From NCBI GenBank assembly GCA_009783135.1, contig WRHS01000030.1, forward strand, positions 1 to 14,653: a DNA stretch of 14,653 nt, written 5' to 3'. The position numbers and the translations under genes were made by a program. Source of the DNA: Dehalococcoidia bacterium. GTDB taxonomy: Bacteria; Chloroflexota; Dehalococcoidia; Dehalococcoidales; UBA1222. The notes beneath the pieces were generated by a model. The model ran no database searches. It saw only the letters and a list, made by a program, of their open reading frames with translations, and was not told the origin of the DNA. How positions within the stretch are numbered: position 1 is the stretch's first letter; every line of letters starts with the position of its first letter. Of this stretch, positions 1 to 6,615 are shown in pieces.

Positions 1-33
1 AAATACGCGGGTCGGGTTCGCATTAGTTCCTAA

Positions 34-123
34 TGGCGGAGAGAGTGGGATTCGAACCCACGATTGGATTGCTCCAATACACGCTCTCCAGGCGCGCCTG
101 TTCGGCCACTCCAGCATCTCTCC
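34..123 (-). tRNA. tRNA-Ser (anticodon GGA)
   Basis: The minus strand folds into a complete class II tRNA. The 7-bp acceptor stem GGAGAGA/TCTCTCC is followed by discriminator G and an encoded CCA at 34-36. The D arm is CTG/CAG, and the anticodon stem CGCGC/GCGTG holds the loop CTGGAGA, so the anticodon is GGA and it reads UCC/UCU. The variable arm is long (ATTGG, loop, CCAAT), as expected for serine tRNAs, and the T arm GTGGG-TTCGAAT-CCCAC is perfect. It lies in the same neighbourhood as a second serine tRNA and serS. Confidence 0.96.
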
Positions 124-141
124 GCGTTAAGCCAGCCACTT

Positions 142-170
142 ATTATATATTATTTGCTCCGAAGTTTCTA
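142..170 (-). promoter_or_regulatory. Candidate promoter of tRNA-Ser(GGA)
   Basis: On the minus strand a perfect -10 box TATAAT (142-147) lies 17 bp from a weak -35 TAGAAA (165-170). It would start transcription about 10 bases ahead of the tRNA. A perfect TTGACA (174-179) also lies just upstream, but its spacing to any good -10 is too long. Confidence 0.5.
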
Positions 171-274
171 ATGTGTCAAGTTTTCTGCTATGACAGGTTT
201 AGCCAGAGATTAGAGACAGCCCATCGTTTGGGGAATGCTCTAATACAAGAAGTTTTTTGATGTCGGCTGCGCAG

Positions 275-303
275 ATGCCGCATGATGCAAAGTAGTGTAA
301 AAT
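275..303 (+). promoter_or_regulatory. Candidate promoter of the 98-residue membrane protein gene
   Basis: A -10-like TAAAAT (298-303) lies 17 bp after a poor -35 (ATGCCG, 275-280). It is about 40 bases ahead of the start codon at 344. Only the -10 is convincing. Confidence 0.3.
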
Positions 304-343
304 AGGGGGCAACTATTGTGATGGATAATGGAGGGCAGAAGAT

Positions 344-640
344 ATGAAGCTGTTTGTGATTTGGCTAATTGCTACAGGGCTTGTCATTGCGGCGATTGCC
401 ATCTTGGCAGGGAGAACGGAGGCGCTTTATAGTTCTCTCATAAAATCGGATAAGCAGCGCAATGCACTGAGGATGGCCTCACGTATTTTGGGCGCCGTTG
501 CTTTTGCCGCCGGAATTATTTTATGGATTTCAGCACTTTATAATTTTAAGTTTTGGATTTGGCCGCTGGGGTTTTTGATAACATGGGTGGCAGGAGTGGC
601 TTTAACGGCGGCAGTATATATGCTTAAGATGAAGCACTAA
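344..640 (+). CDS. Small hypothetical membrane protein (98 aa)
   Basis: I do not recognise this protein family. The 98-residue product has a hydrophobic N-terminal helix (about residues 3-22), a charged stretch with several Lys and Arg residues (25-44), and two further membrane helices (about 46-66 and 70-93), so it is predicted to be an inner-membrane protein with three helices. The start is supported by GGAGG at 330-334, nine bases ahead of the ATG. It is a lone plus-strand gene between two minus-strand serine tRNA genes, with no partner in an operon. It vaguely resembles small DUF3784-type membrane proteins, but the match is too loose to name. Confidence 0.75.
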   Translation: MKLFVIWLIATGLVIAAIAILAGRTEALYSSLIKSDKQRNALRMASRILGAVAFAAGIILWISALYNFKFWIWPLGFLITWVAGVALTAAVYMLKMKH

Positions 641-715
641 GCTTTCCTGTCAGGAACGCGGTATTCTCTGCTCCGCCTTGTGTTGCTTTTGAGTTGTTGC
701 CAATGGGGACAAATG

Positions 716-752
716 CTAAAACCTAATCAAAACAGCCATTTAGCTGTGAAAA
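716..752 (-). terminator. Weak hairpin terminator after tRNA-Ser(TGA)
   Basis: Just past the encoded CCA the minus strand reads ACAGC-TAAATG-GCTGT followed by TTTTGATT. The stem is only 5 bp, so this is a modest intrinsic terminator candidate placed where one is expected. Confidence 0.35.
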
Positions 753-754
753 TC

Positions 755-842
755 TGGCGGATGGGGTGGGATTCGAACCCACGGTACCCGAAAGTACAAC
801 GGTTTTCAAGACCGTCTCCATAGGCCACTCGGACACCCATCC
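755..842 (-). tRNA. tRNA-Ser (anticodon TGA)
   Basis: The minus strand gives a full serine tRNA. The acceptor stem is GGATGGG/CCCATCC with discriminator G and encoded CCA (755-757). The anticodon stem ACGGT/ACCGT encloses the loop CTTGAAA, so the anticodon is TGA, reading UCA and other UCN codons. The long variable arm and the T arm GTGGG-TTCGAAT-CCCAC are typical. It is about 630 bases from tRNA-Ser(GGA) on the same strand, but the plus-strand gene between them and the separate upstream sequences argue against a single tRNA transcript. Confidence 0.97.
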
Positions 843-883
843 TCAAAGCTAAGAACAGGGATTTAAGAGATTATTCATTTTGC

Positions 884-912
884 ATTAATTTAAAACAGCT
901 AATAATTTGCAA
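884..912 (-). promoter_or_regulatory. Candidate promoter of tRNA-Ser(TGA)
   Basis: On the minus strand TTGCAA (907-912) and ATTAAT (884-889) are 17 bp apart in an AT-rich stretch. They lie about 40 bases ahead of the tRNA. The hexamers are imperfect and this is tentative. Confidence 0.3.
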
Positions 913-1007
913 ACGGACTTTTTAAAGCATCTGCTTATTCTAGCGAAATCTCGTCAAATAATCCAGTGTTTGTATAGAACCAATACACATTGAGTACACA
1001 TAAACAC

Positions 1008-1036
1008 TAGGCATACGTGTTGGTACGTGCTATACT
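1008..1036 (+). promoter_or_regulatory. hicAB promoter with operator-like repeats
   Basis: The -10 box TATACT (1031-1036) is preceded by TGC, giving an extended -10. The -35 TAGGCA (1008-1013) lies at 17-bp spacing. Transcription would begin near 1043, about 23 bases ahead of the hicA ATG. The spacer holds two copies of TACGTG (1014-1019 and 1024-1029), exactly 10 bp apart. AACAC (1003-1007) and GTGTT (1017-1021) form an inverted repeat across the -35. Further upstream TACACAT occurs twice (984-990, 995-1001). HicB antitoxins are known to repress their own promoters, so these repeats are the likely binding sites. Confidence 0.6.
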
Positions 1037-1065
1037 TAGCAAGAGATTATGTATATGGTAAAACG

Positions 1066-1254
1066 ATGACAAACAGAGAACTGGCTAAGAAGGCTAAAAT
1101 ACAGGGTTGTAAGTTCCATCACCATGGCACGAGACATGATTTTTATTATAGCCCTGCCACGGGCTGTATCGTTGGTATTTTGCGCCACTGGACGCAGCAG
1201 GTAGACGCAGGAACGCTATCCAGTATCGCAAAAAACCTGGGGATTAAATTATAG
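1066..1254 (+). CDS. hicA: HicA-family toxin (mRNA interferase)
   Basis: This 62-residue protein has the HicA double-stranded-RNA-binding fold pattern. An N-terminal helix (NRELAKKAKIQG) is followed by strands carrying a GTRHDFYY segment with His24, the position of the catalytic histidine in HicA. The C-terminal RHWTQQVDAGTLSSIAKNLGI matches the family's usual P-H...GTL..I...gI ending. HicA toxins cleave mRNA and are neutralised by HicB. An in-frame GTG at 1027 would add 13 residues, but it lies upstream of the proposed -10 box, so the ATG at 1066 is preferred even though its Shine-Dalgarno site is weak. hicB follows after 16 bases. Confidence 0.88.
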   Translation: MTNRELAKKAKIQGCKFHHHGTRHDFYYSPATGCIVGILRHWTQQVDAGTLSSIAKNLGIKL

Positions 1255-1270
1255 TCAGAAAGGAGTCAAA

Positions 1271-1675
1271 ATGAAGCACGTATATCCGGCAGTGTTCCAC
1301 ACAACAGAAGAAGGATGGTATAGCATTTGGTTCCCAGACATATGCTGTGGTGCCACTATGGGAAATACTTTGGCCGAAGGGTTAGAAAACGCTGAAGACT
1401 TGTTATCTGGCGCTTTGTATGGCATGGAGATGGAAGGGCAGAAAAAACCACGGGTTAGTGTGGTCAGTGATATAAAGACCGATGATGGAGATTTCGTCAC
1501 TCTCGTATCTGCCGATCCTGACGATTGTCGGCGCTTGAACGAAACCAAATTGGTCAAAAAAACCCTTGTCTTACCATCATGGCTGAATGAAAAAGCTATA
1601 GCGGCTAATGTCAATTTCTCTAAAATACTCCAGACGGCACTCAAAAACGAACTCCAATTGACTGCTGCTGAATAG
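1271..1675 (+). CDS. hicB: HicB-family antitoxin
   Basis: This 134-residue protein has the two-part layout of HicB. The N-terminal half is a degraded RNase-H-like HicB domain (YPAVFHTTEEGWYSIWFPDI, then a GNTLAEGLENAEDLL helix). A C-terminal DNA-binding segment of ribbon-helix-helix type (about residues 95-128: VKKTLVLPSWLNEKA...FSKILQTALKNEL) follows. It should bind and block HicA and repress the shared promoter. The Shine-Dalgarno AAAGGAG lies five bases ahead of the ATG and is much stronger than that of hicA, which fits the need for excess antitoxin. Confidence 0.92.
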   Translation: MKHVYPAVFHTTEEGWYSIWFPDICCGATMGNTLAEGLENAEDLLSGALYGMEMEGQKKPRVSVVSDIKTDDGDFVTLVSADPDDCRRLNETKLVKKTLVLPSWLNEKAIAANVNFSKILQTALKNELQLTAAE

Positions 1676-1755
1676 CTGTTGGGGCGATTAGATGTACTGA
1701 GAGGCGGTTCACCCACCCCTTTTTGTACTGCCAGAAATCAGCCCACACAGTAATT

Positions 1756-2160
1756 TTAGAAGCTTTGGCTGACGTAGTAAGCCACTGTTGAGGCTGCTCC
1801 GCAAACAATCATGCCCCTGAAAATGTCAGTTAGCATAATAAGCTGTGTCCAGTTGCGTAGTAGTGCACGGTTGGTAAAAGAGAATGCTCCATAGAAGAAC
1901 AAACCGAACAAAATCCCCATGCCTATGGCCTGACTAAGCGAACTGCTGTTGAATGCCGGTGAAATGACAAAAATCAGCAATCCGAAAGCCAGCATGAAAT
2001 AAAAAAGTACGGCGGGAATAATGTTAAACTTTGCCCGCAGTAATCCTTCCAGATGGATGCGGTACAGCCGGCGGGTAATTAAAAATCTCCAAATTAAGTC
2101 TACGGCGGCGAGCACAACCAACGTCATAAAATAAAGCAGAAACTTTTGTGCAAAATTCAT
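1756..2160 (-). CDS. DUF2177 family membrane protein
   Basis: The 134-residue product has four predicted membrane helices (about residues 7-29, 46-68, 76-98 and 105-130). It matches the DUF2177 pattern as I know it: an Asp-Leu-Ile-Trp in the first helix, a loop of the type LLRAKFNIIPA before helix 2, TNRALLRNW after helix 3, and DIFRGMIVCGAAS in helix 4. The family's function is unknown. The start is set by AGGAG five bases before the ATG. It lies 57 bases downstream of the beta-rich protein gene and may be the last gene of the lysS operon, or use its own -10 at 2181-2186. Confidence 0.85.
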   Translation of the reverse strand: MNFAQKFLLYFMTLVVLAAVDLIWRFLITRRLYRIHLEGLLRAKFNIIPAVLFYFMLAFGLLIFVISPAFNSSSLSQAIGMGILFGLFFYGAFSFTNRALLRNWTQLIMLTDIFRGMIVCGAASTVAYYVSQSF

Positions 2161-2180
2161 GACTACTCCTCTGATGCCGG

Positions 2181-2186
2181 ATTATA
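2181..2186 (-). promoter_or_regulatory. Possible -10 box ahead of the DUF2177 gene
   Basis: The minus strand has a perfect TATAAT about 20 bases before the start codon, but no recognisable -35 at 16-18 bp. It could give independent transcription of this last gene. Confidence 0.3.
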
Positions 2187-2217
2187 TGGGCATCTAACTG
2201 TATTTTATGTTTGCCGA

Positions 2218-2829
2218 TTAGTCGGCATCTTCCGGGATAGTATCCTCTCCACCAGTAGCAAATCCAAAACTGGCTTTCGGGCATATGCTAAATTGGGTTG
2301 AAATCGAGCGTGATACCCAGCGGTATTTGCCGCTACTGGTAACCTGCCCCTGAATATCTAACTCAACATCTCCCTGATCTCTTAAATAATAGAATAATTC
2401 ATATGGCATGGAGAAAGTGCCTTCAAAAAAGGTATAGAGATCAAGCCCGCTTGGCACACTCTGTGTCCAAGAGCCTTCCGGCGTGACATCAAGCGTGAAG
2501 CTGGCGATAGTTACGCTGACGTCTGAAATGGTGACGTCAATGGTGATGCCGTCATATGGGTGGTTTGTTAAAAACACCAGCCGATAAATGTAGGACTGAG
2601 GAACCTCTTCTCCGTCCTCATTAATGTCAAAAATTGTGTCAACGTACACCATCCAGTCTTCCTGAGGCATGGAAATCCTTTGAGTGGTGAAATCGGTGGC
2701 ATTGACGATGCGGCTGCGGGCGATGAGATACATGCCGCCGAAAGTGGCGGAAAAGACCACTACGATGGTGGCGATAATTGCCCCAAACCAGTTTGATACA
2801 AACGTTGCCAGTTTTCTTTTAAATGCCAT
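2218..2829 (-). CDS. Membrane-anchored beta-rich protein of unknown function
   Basis: The 203-residue product has a basic N-terminus (AFKRKLAT), one membrane helix (about residues 14-37), and an outside region rich in alternating hydrophobic residues that looks like a single immunoglobulin-like beta sandwich. Features such as LTNHPYDGITIDVTISDVSV, the later GSWTQSVPSG, and QGQVTSSGKYRWVSRS resemble the layout of LEA-type-2/WHy domains, which is an inference from pattern only. The chosen ATG has GGTGGG just upstream, overlapping the serS stop codon. An earlier in-frame ATG inside serS lacks a good site. The gap from serS is 10 bases, so the two are probably co-transcribed and coupled. The tail is acidic (EDTIPEDAD). 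Confidence 0.75.
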   Translation of the reverse strand: MAFKRKLATFVSNWFGAIIATIVVVFSATFGGMYLIARSRIVNATDFTTQRISMPQEDWMVYVDTIFDINEDGEEVPQSYIYRLVFLTNHPYDGITIDVTISDVSVTIASFTLDVTPEGSWTQSVPSGLDLYTFFEGTFSMPYELFYYLRDQGDVELDIQGQVTSSGKYRWVSRSISTQFSICPKASFGFATGGEDTIPEDAD

Positions 2830-2839
2830 CTTTGCCCAC

Positions 2840-4081
2840 CTAAGCGATTGTTTCCGTGTGCATAAAATCACGCAGTGCCTCCGGCACTTTTATACTGCCG
2901 TCAGCTTGTTGATAGTTTTCCATAATGGCAATCATTATACGTGGCAGGGCCAGTCCCGAGCCGTTGAGCGTGTGCACATACTCCGCTTTGGCCTCCGGAT
3001 TGCTACGGAAGCGTATGCCGGCGCGGCGTGCCTGGAAGTCCCTGCAGTTAGAGCAGGAACTGACCTCAAGCCACTCCTGGCATCCCGGCGCCCATACCTC
3101 AACGTCGTAGGTTTTGCTGGAGGAAAAACTGATATCCGCCGTACACAAAAGCTTGATGCGGTAGACCAGCCCCAAGCGCTGGCAAACGCGTTCTACGTCT
3201 TCAAGCATCATATGGTGTTCTTTCTCTGAGTCCTCGGGTCTGGCGAGCTTGTAAAGCTCTACCTTGTCAAATTGATGACCTCGTTTGATGCCGCGGGTGT
3301 CTCTCCCTGCCGACATCTTTTCACGGCGAAAACAGGCGGTATAGGCAGCGTAGCGCAGCGGCAGGGTATCACCGCAAAGGATTTCACCGGCATGCAAACT
3401 GGTTAGAGGTACCTCGGCCGTCGGCACGAACCACATATCGTCTATGTCGTCGTGATACAGATTATCTGCAAACTTGGGCAGGTTACCTGAAGCTGTCATA
3501 ATATCGCGCCTGACCATCCAAGGCGGATAGATTTCGCTGTAGTTGCCCTCTCTGGTGTGCATGTCCAGCATAAGACTGATGAGAGCACGCTCAAGGCGGG
3601 CCCCCAGACCTTTCAGAATATAGAAACGCGTGCCCGACAGCTTTACTCCGCGGTCGAAATCAATAATGCCCAGTTTTTCACACAAATCCCAGTGCGGCTT
3701 GGGCGTAAAATCAAATTTTGGAGGATTTCCCCAGTTGCGTTGCACGATATTATCGTCTTCGCTCTTGCCGACAGGCACGGATGGCTGCGGAATATTGGGA
3801 ATTTGAAGCAATAATTCGACCAGTTTGGCATCTATATCGCGCAGTCTGTCATCTATGGACTTGACGCGGTCGCGCAATTCACGCCCGCTGTCGGATGATT
3901 CGCTGCGACTTTGGCGAGCAGCTTCCTTTTTTGCGCGGTGTAATTCTTCCTGTTCCAGAATTTTTTGCCGCCGCTCCGCATCGAGTGCTAAAATCTCATC
4001 CAGCGGAGCGCTGTCGTTGCGCACGGTCAGTGCATGGCGTACGACATCAACATTTTCGCGAATAAATTTAATATCAAGCAT
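2840..4081 (-). CDS. serS: Seryl-tRNA synthetase
   Basis: This enzyme charges tRNA-Ser with serine using ATP, in the cytoplasm. The 413-residue length is normal for bacterial SerRS. Residues 1-105 form the charged coiled-coil arm that grips the long variable arm of tRNA-Ser. The class II core has TAEVPL (221-226), motif 2 with FRRE and AGRDTRG (251-264) followed by HQFDKVE, and motif 3 NGSGLALPR (373-381) with IMENYQ, ending in a DGSIKVPEALR tail. Two motif-2 positions are unusual (see findings). The start codon lies three bases after the lysS stop, with only a weak ribosome site, which points to translational coupling with lysS. Confidence 0.97.
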   Translation of the reverse strand: MLDIKFIRENVDVVRHALTVRNDSAPLDEILALDAERRQKILEQEELHRAKKEAARQSRSESSDSGRELRDRVKSIDDRLRDIDAKLVELLLQIPNIPQPSVPVGKSEDDNIVQRNWGNPPKFDFTPKPHWDLCEKLGIIDFDRGVKLSGTRFYILKGLGARLERALISLMLDMHTREGNYSEIYPPWMVRRDIMTASGNLPKFADNLYHDDIDDMWFVPTAEVPLTSLHAGEILCGDTLPLRYAAYTACFRREKMSAGRDTRGIKRGHQFDKVELYKLARPEDSEKEHHMMLEDVERVCQRLGLVYRIKLLCTADISFSSSKTYDVEVWAPGCQEWLEVSSCSNCRDFQARRAGIRFRSNPEAKAEYVHTLNGSGLALPRIMIAIMENYQQADGSIKVPEALRDFMHTETIA

Positions 4082-4084
4082 AGC

Positions 4085-5569
4085 CTATTCTTTGTCCTTG
4101 AGCGTTGGGAAAAGGATTACCTCACGTATGGAAAGCTGGTTGGTCACCAGCATGACGATGCGGTCAATACCGATACCCAATCCGCCGGTGGGAGGCATGC
4201 CAAACTCCAGTGCCGTTATGAAATCCTCGTCCATGATTTCGGTTTCTTCCGTATGCGCCTCGGCCCCTGCCTTGTTCTGCAACTGTCCGGCAAAACGGCG
4301 TTCCTGCTCCACAGGGTCGTTCAATTCACTGAAAGCGTTAGCGATTTCCGTGCAACCTGCATATGCTTCAAATCTTTCAACGGTGTGCATGTCGCCCGGT
4401 CTGTTCTTAGCCAGCGGAGACATATCAATTGGATAATTGACCACAAAAGTGGGATTTTTCAGTTCCGGCTCCACGAATGTGGAGAGAAGATCGTCAATCA
4501 GCCGCCCCCTGTCACGCGACGGGTCAAACTCTATGCCCAAACGGCGCATTTCGGCGGCCAGCGACACCGTATCCGGAAACCTGTCGTAATCAATGCCGCA
4601 TTTGTCTATAATCGCCTGGCGCAGGTCAAGCCGCGGCCATGGCGGTGTAAAGTCCAGAGTGTCCGCCCCGAATGGAATCTTGTAATCTCCTGTCACTTCC
4701 TTCACTATGCCGGAAAGCATTTCCTCCACCATATGCATGACGTCGTTGTAGTCGGCGTAGGCTTGATAGCATTCCATGAGCGTGAACTCGGGGTTGTGGC
4801 GCGTGTCAATACCCTCATTGCGGAAGACGCGCCCGATTTCATAGACGCGTTCAAAACCCCCAACCAGCAGACGTTTAAGGTGGAGTTCCAAGGCAATACG
4901 CAGATAAAAATCGCAACCCAACGCATTGTGATGCGTAATAAATGGTTTTGCCAATGCCCCGCCGGCCGATGGCTGCAAAATAGGTGTTTCCACCTCAAGA
5001 AAACCATGGGAATCAAGGTAGCGCCGCATGGCACTAATGACGCAACTGCGCTTGCGGAAGATTTGTTTGACCTCCGCGTTGGAAATAAGGTCGACATAAC
5101 GCTGGCGGTAGCGCGTTTCGGTATCCTGCAGTCCATGCCACTTCTCAGGCAGAGGCTGTAAGCTTTTGGATAGCAGGGCCAGTTCTTTTAAGTCAATACT
5201 CGGCTCACCGGTGCGTGTGCGGATGACCTTCCCCGCTGCGCTCACGAAATCACCGATATCCAAGTCTTTGAGCAGTTCCAGACTTTCCGGGGGAAGCGTG
5301 GCTTTGTTGACGAAAAGCTGAATTTTGCCGCTGCCGTCAACTATGCTAATAAAACACAACTTGCCGATATCGCGGTTTGCTATAATGCGCCCCGCCACCG
5401 AAATTTCAACAGCCTCAACGCCTTCCTGTTCCTGCTTTTCCAGCAAAGCAACGGCTTGTATATTGCTATGGCTGTGCCGGCAACGTGCAGGATACGGATC
5501 GATACCGCGTGCGCGCAGGCTATCAAGCTTGTCCAAGCGCTGACGGGCAATGCGTTCTACAAGCGACAT
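4085..5569 (-). CDS. lysS: Lysyl-tRNA synthetase, class II
   Basis: This enzyme charges tRNA-Lys with lysine in the cytoplasm. The 494-residue length is typical. The N-terminal OB-fold anticodon-binding domain (about residues 55-135) begins EISVAGRIIANRDIGK. A catalytic class II domain follows with motif 1 around residues 190-199 (FLEVETPIL), the ALELHLKRL segment (227-234), motif 2 FRNEGIDTRHNPEFT (249-263), EIANAFSELNDP (408-419), and motif 3 GGLGIGIDRIVML (462-474). It is first in the operon with serS and has its own promoter at 5627-5655. The Shine-Dalgarno site is weak. Confidence 0.97.
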   Translation of the reverse strand: MSLVERIARQRLDKLDSLRARGIDPYPARCRHSHSNIQAVALLEKQEQEGVEAVEISVAGRIIANRDIGKLCFISIVDGSGKIQLFVNKATLPPESLELLKDLDIGDFVSAAGKVIRTRTGEPSIDLKELALLSKSLQPLPEKWHGLQDTETRYRQRYVDLISNAEVKQIFRKRSCVISAMRRYLDSHGFLEVETPILQPSAGGALAKPFITHHNALGCDFYLRIALELHLKRLLVGGFERVYEIGRVFRNEGIDTRHNPEFTLMECYQAYADYNDVMHMVEEMLSGIVKEVTGDYKIPFGADTLDFTPPWPRLDLRQAIIDKCGIDYDRFPDTVSLAAEMRRLGIEFDPSRDRGRLIDDLLSTFVEPELKNPTFVVNYPIDMSPLAKNRPGDMHTVERFEAYAGCTEIANAFSELNDPVEQERRFAGQLQNKAGAEAHTEETEIMDEDFITALEFGMPPTGGLGIGIDRIVMLVTNQLSIREVILFPTLKDKE

Positions 5570-5626
5570 ACCACTAATTCCAAACTCAGATATGTATGCA
5601 TACTAATATATAATCAACTCAGGGTT

Positions 5627-5655
5627 ATTATATTTTATTCCCTCTCTATAGTAAA
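5627..5655 (-). promoter_or_regulatory. Promoter of the lysS-serS operon
   Basis: On the minus strand a perfect TATAAT (5627-5632) lies 17 bp from TTTACT (5650-5655, four of six consensus bases). The 168-base gap between recO and lysS is AT-rich here. The predicted start near 5620 leaves a leader of about 50 bases. I see no T-box or other riboswitch structure; the leader is too short for a T-box. Confidence 0.6.
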
Positions 5656-5737
5656 GGAATATTTATTGCAGATGAAATCAGTGCAAGCAGATACCCCGAC
5701 ACAAAGGCTTCGTTTCTTTGCTTTGCGCCAGCCTGGG

Positions 5738-6523
5738 TCAGTCGGCTAATCTGAGTATAGCGCTGTCATGACGGATGCTGTCAAGCCACGCGGCGGATTT
5801 TATGTCTTTTTCCAGCAGATGGCGTATGTAACTGCGCAGAATGCGCTCCACTTCGTTTAGTACAGTGGTATCAATAGGCGTGACGTTGACACTTTCCCAG
5901 CCACCATCTTGTAAAAAGTGCATTATTCCAAGCCCATCCCATGAAATGGAGTAGCCGTAATGCCGCCCCAGCCGCTGACAAGACGGGCATAGTATACCGC
6001 CTGCAGATGGTGCGAATGAGTTGATACCGGTCATTGGTGCTTTGCCGCACAGCACGCATTTTCCAAGTTCCGGGCGGTAACCGGCTTGATGTAACAAATG
6101 CAATTCAAAGTACCTTAGCAGGCGGTTTATGTCGTCAGCCTGTGACAATTGCTCTATTGAATGCAACAGCAACTCAAATATTCGCGAGTCTTCTGTTTCG
6201 GCCGGGGTAAACTGTGACACAATTTCTGCCATATATAGAGCACAAGACAGCAGGCTTAAGTCGTTCTTTACCGCAAGGAACGCATTGAGTGTCTGGCTTC
6301 CGATAATTGTATCGATGTTTTTACCCCTTACCAGTGTTACCTGCGAGTAGGTCAGCATTTCCAGATGCCCGCTGAGCTTGCTTTTCGGCTTGCGCACTGC
6401 CTTGGCTACGCCCTGTATCTTGCCAAGCGTTGGGGAGTAAAGCGTTAGAATGCGGTCTGCTTCGCCAAGTTTGGTCTTCTTGATGACGATGGCAGGCGTT
6501 TGATATGTGCGTGGGCTGTTCAT
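5738..6523 (-). CDS. recO: DNA repair protein RecO
   Basis: RecO helps load RecA at gaps together with RecR and anneals complementary strands. The 261-residue product has the N-terminal OB fold (about residues 1-80: TPAIVIKKTKLGEADRILTL, then GVAKAVRKPKSKLSG), a helical middle, and a zinc knuckle with Cys156, Cys159, Cys179 and Cys182. The end (SYIRHLLEKDIKSA) is typical of the family. No clear Shine-Dalgarno precedes the ATG. It lies 92 bases downstream of the Abi gene and on the same strand as recR, with that gene between them. Confidence 0.95.
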   Translation of the reverse strand: MNSPRTYQTPAIVIKKTKLGEADRILTLYSPTLGKIQGVAKAVRKPKSKLSGHLEMLTYSQVTLVRGKNIDTIIGSQTLNAFLAVKNDLSLLSCALYMAEIVSQFTPAETEDSRIFELLLHSIEQLSQADDINRLLRYFELHLLHQAGYRPELGKCVLCGKAPMTGINSFAPSAGGILCPSCQRLGRHYGYSISWDGLGIMHFLQDGGWESVNVTPIDTTVLNEVERILRSYIRHLLEKDIKSAAWLDSIRHDSAILRLAD

Positions 6524-6615
6524 GATGCTTGTATGAAAAAGAATAACTATTTGCGCTTGGCTAAGTATTGGTATTCAATGCGTTTATGAAGCGGCGCCAA
6601 TAACATAGTGATAAT

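Noticed and set aside
33..260. A 75-codon plus-strand frame containing ERVGFEPTIG
   Set aside because: It is read through the reverse strand of tRNA-Ser(GGA), a well-known spurious translation of tRNA genes.
1255..1716. A 153-codon minus-strand open frame opposite hicB
   Set aside because: hicB on the plus strand has a strong Shine-Dalgarno and clear domains; the antisense frame has neither.
1693..1730. TGTACTG occurring twice downstream of hicB, as possible insertion target duplication
   Set aside because: Seven bases, 31 apart, with no element or terminal repeats between them.
2212..2227. Perfect hairpin TGCCGA-TTAG-TCGGCA around the stop codon of the beta-rich protein gene
   Set aside because: The stem is only 6 bp and no U-run follows on either strand, so it is not a terminator.
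4034..5161. A 375-codon plus-strand open frame across lysS and the start of serS
   Set aside because: It is antisense to two well-conserved synthetases, has no family resemblance, and its low-complexity His/Val/Phe-rich product is typical of a shadow frame.
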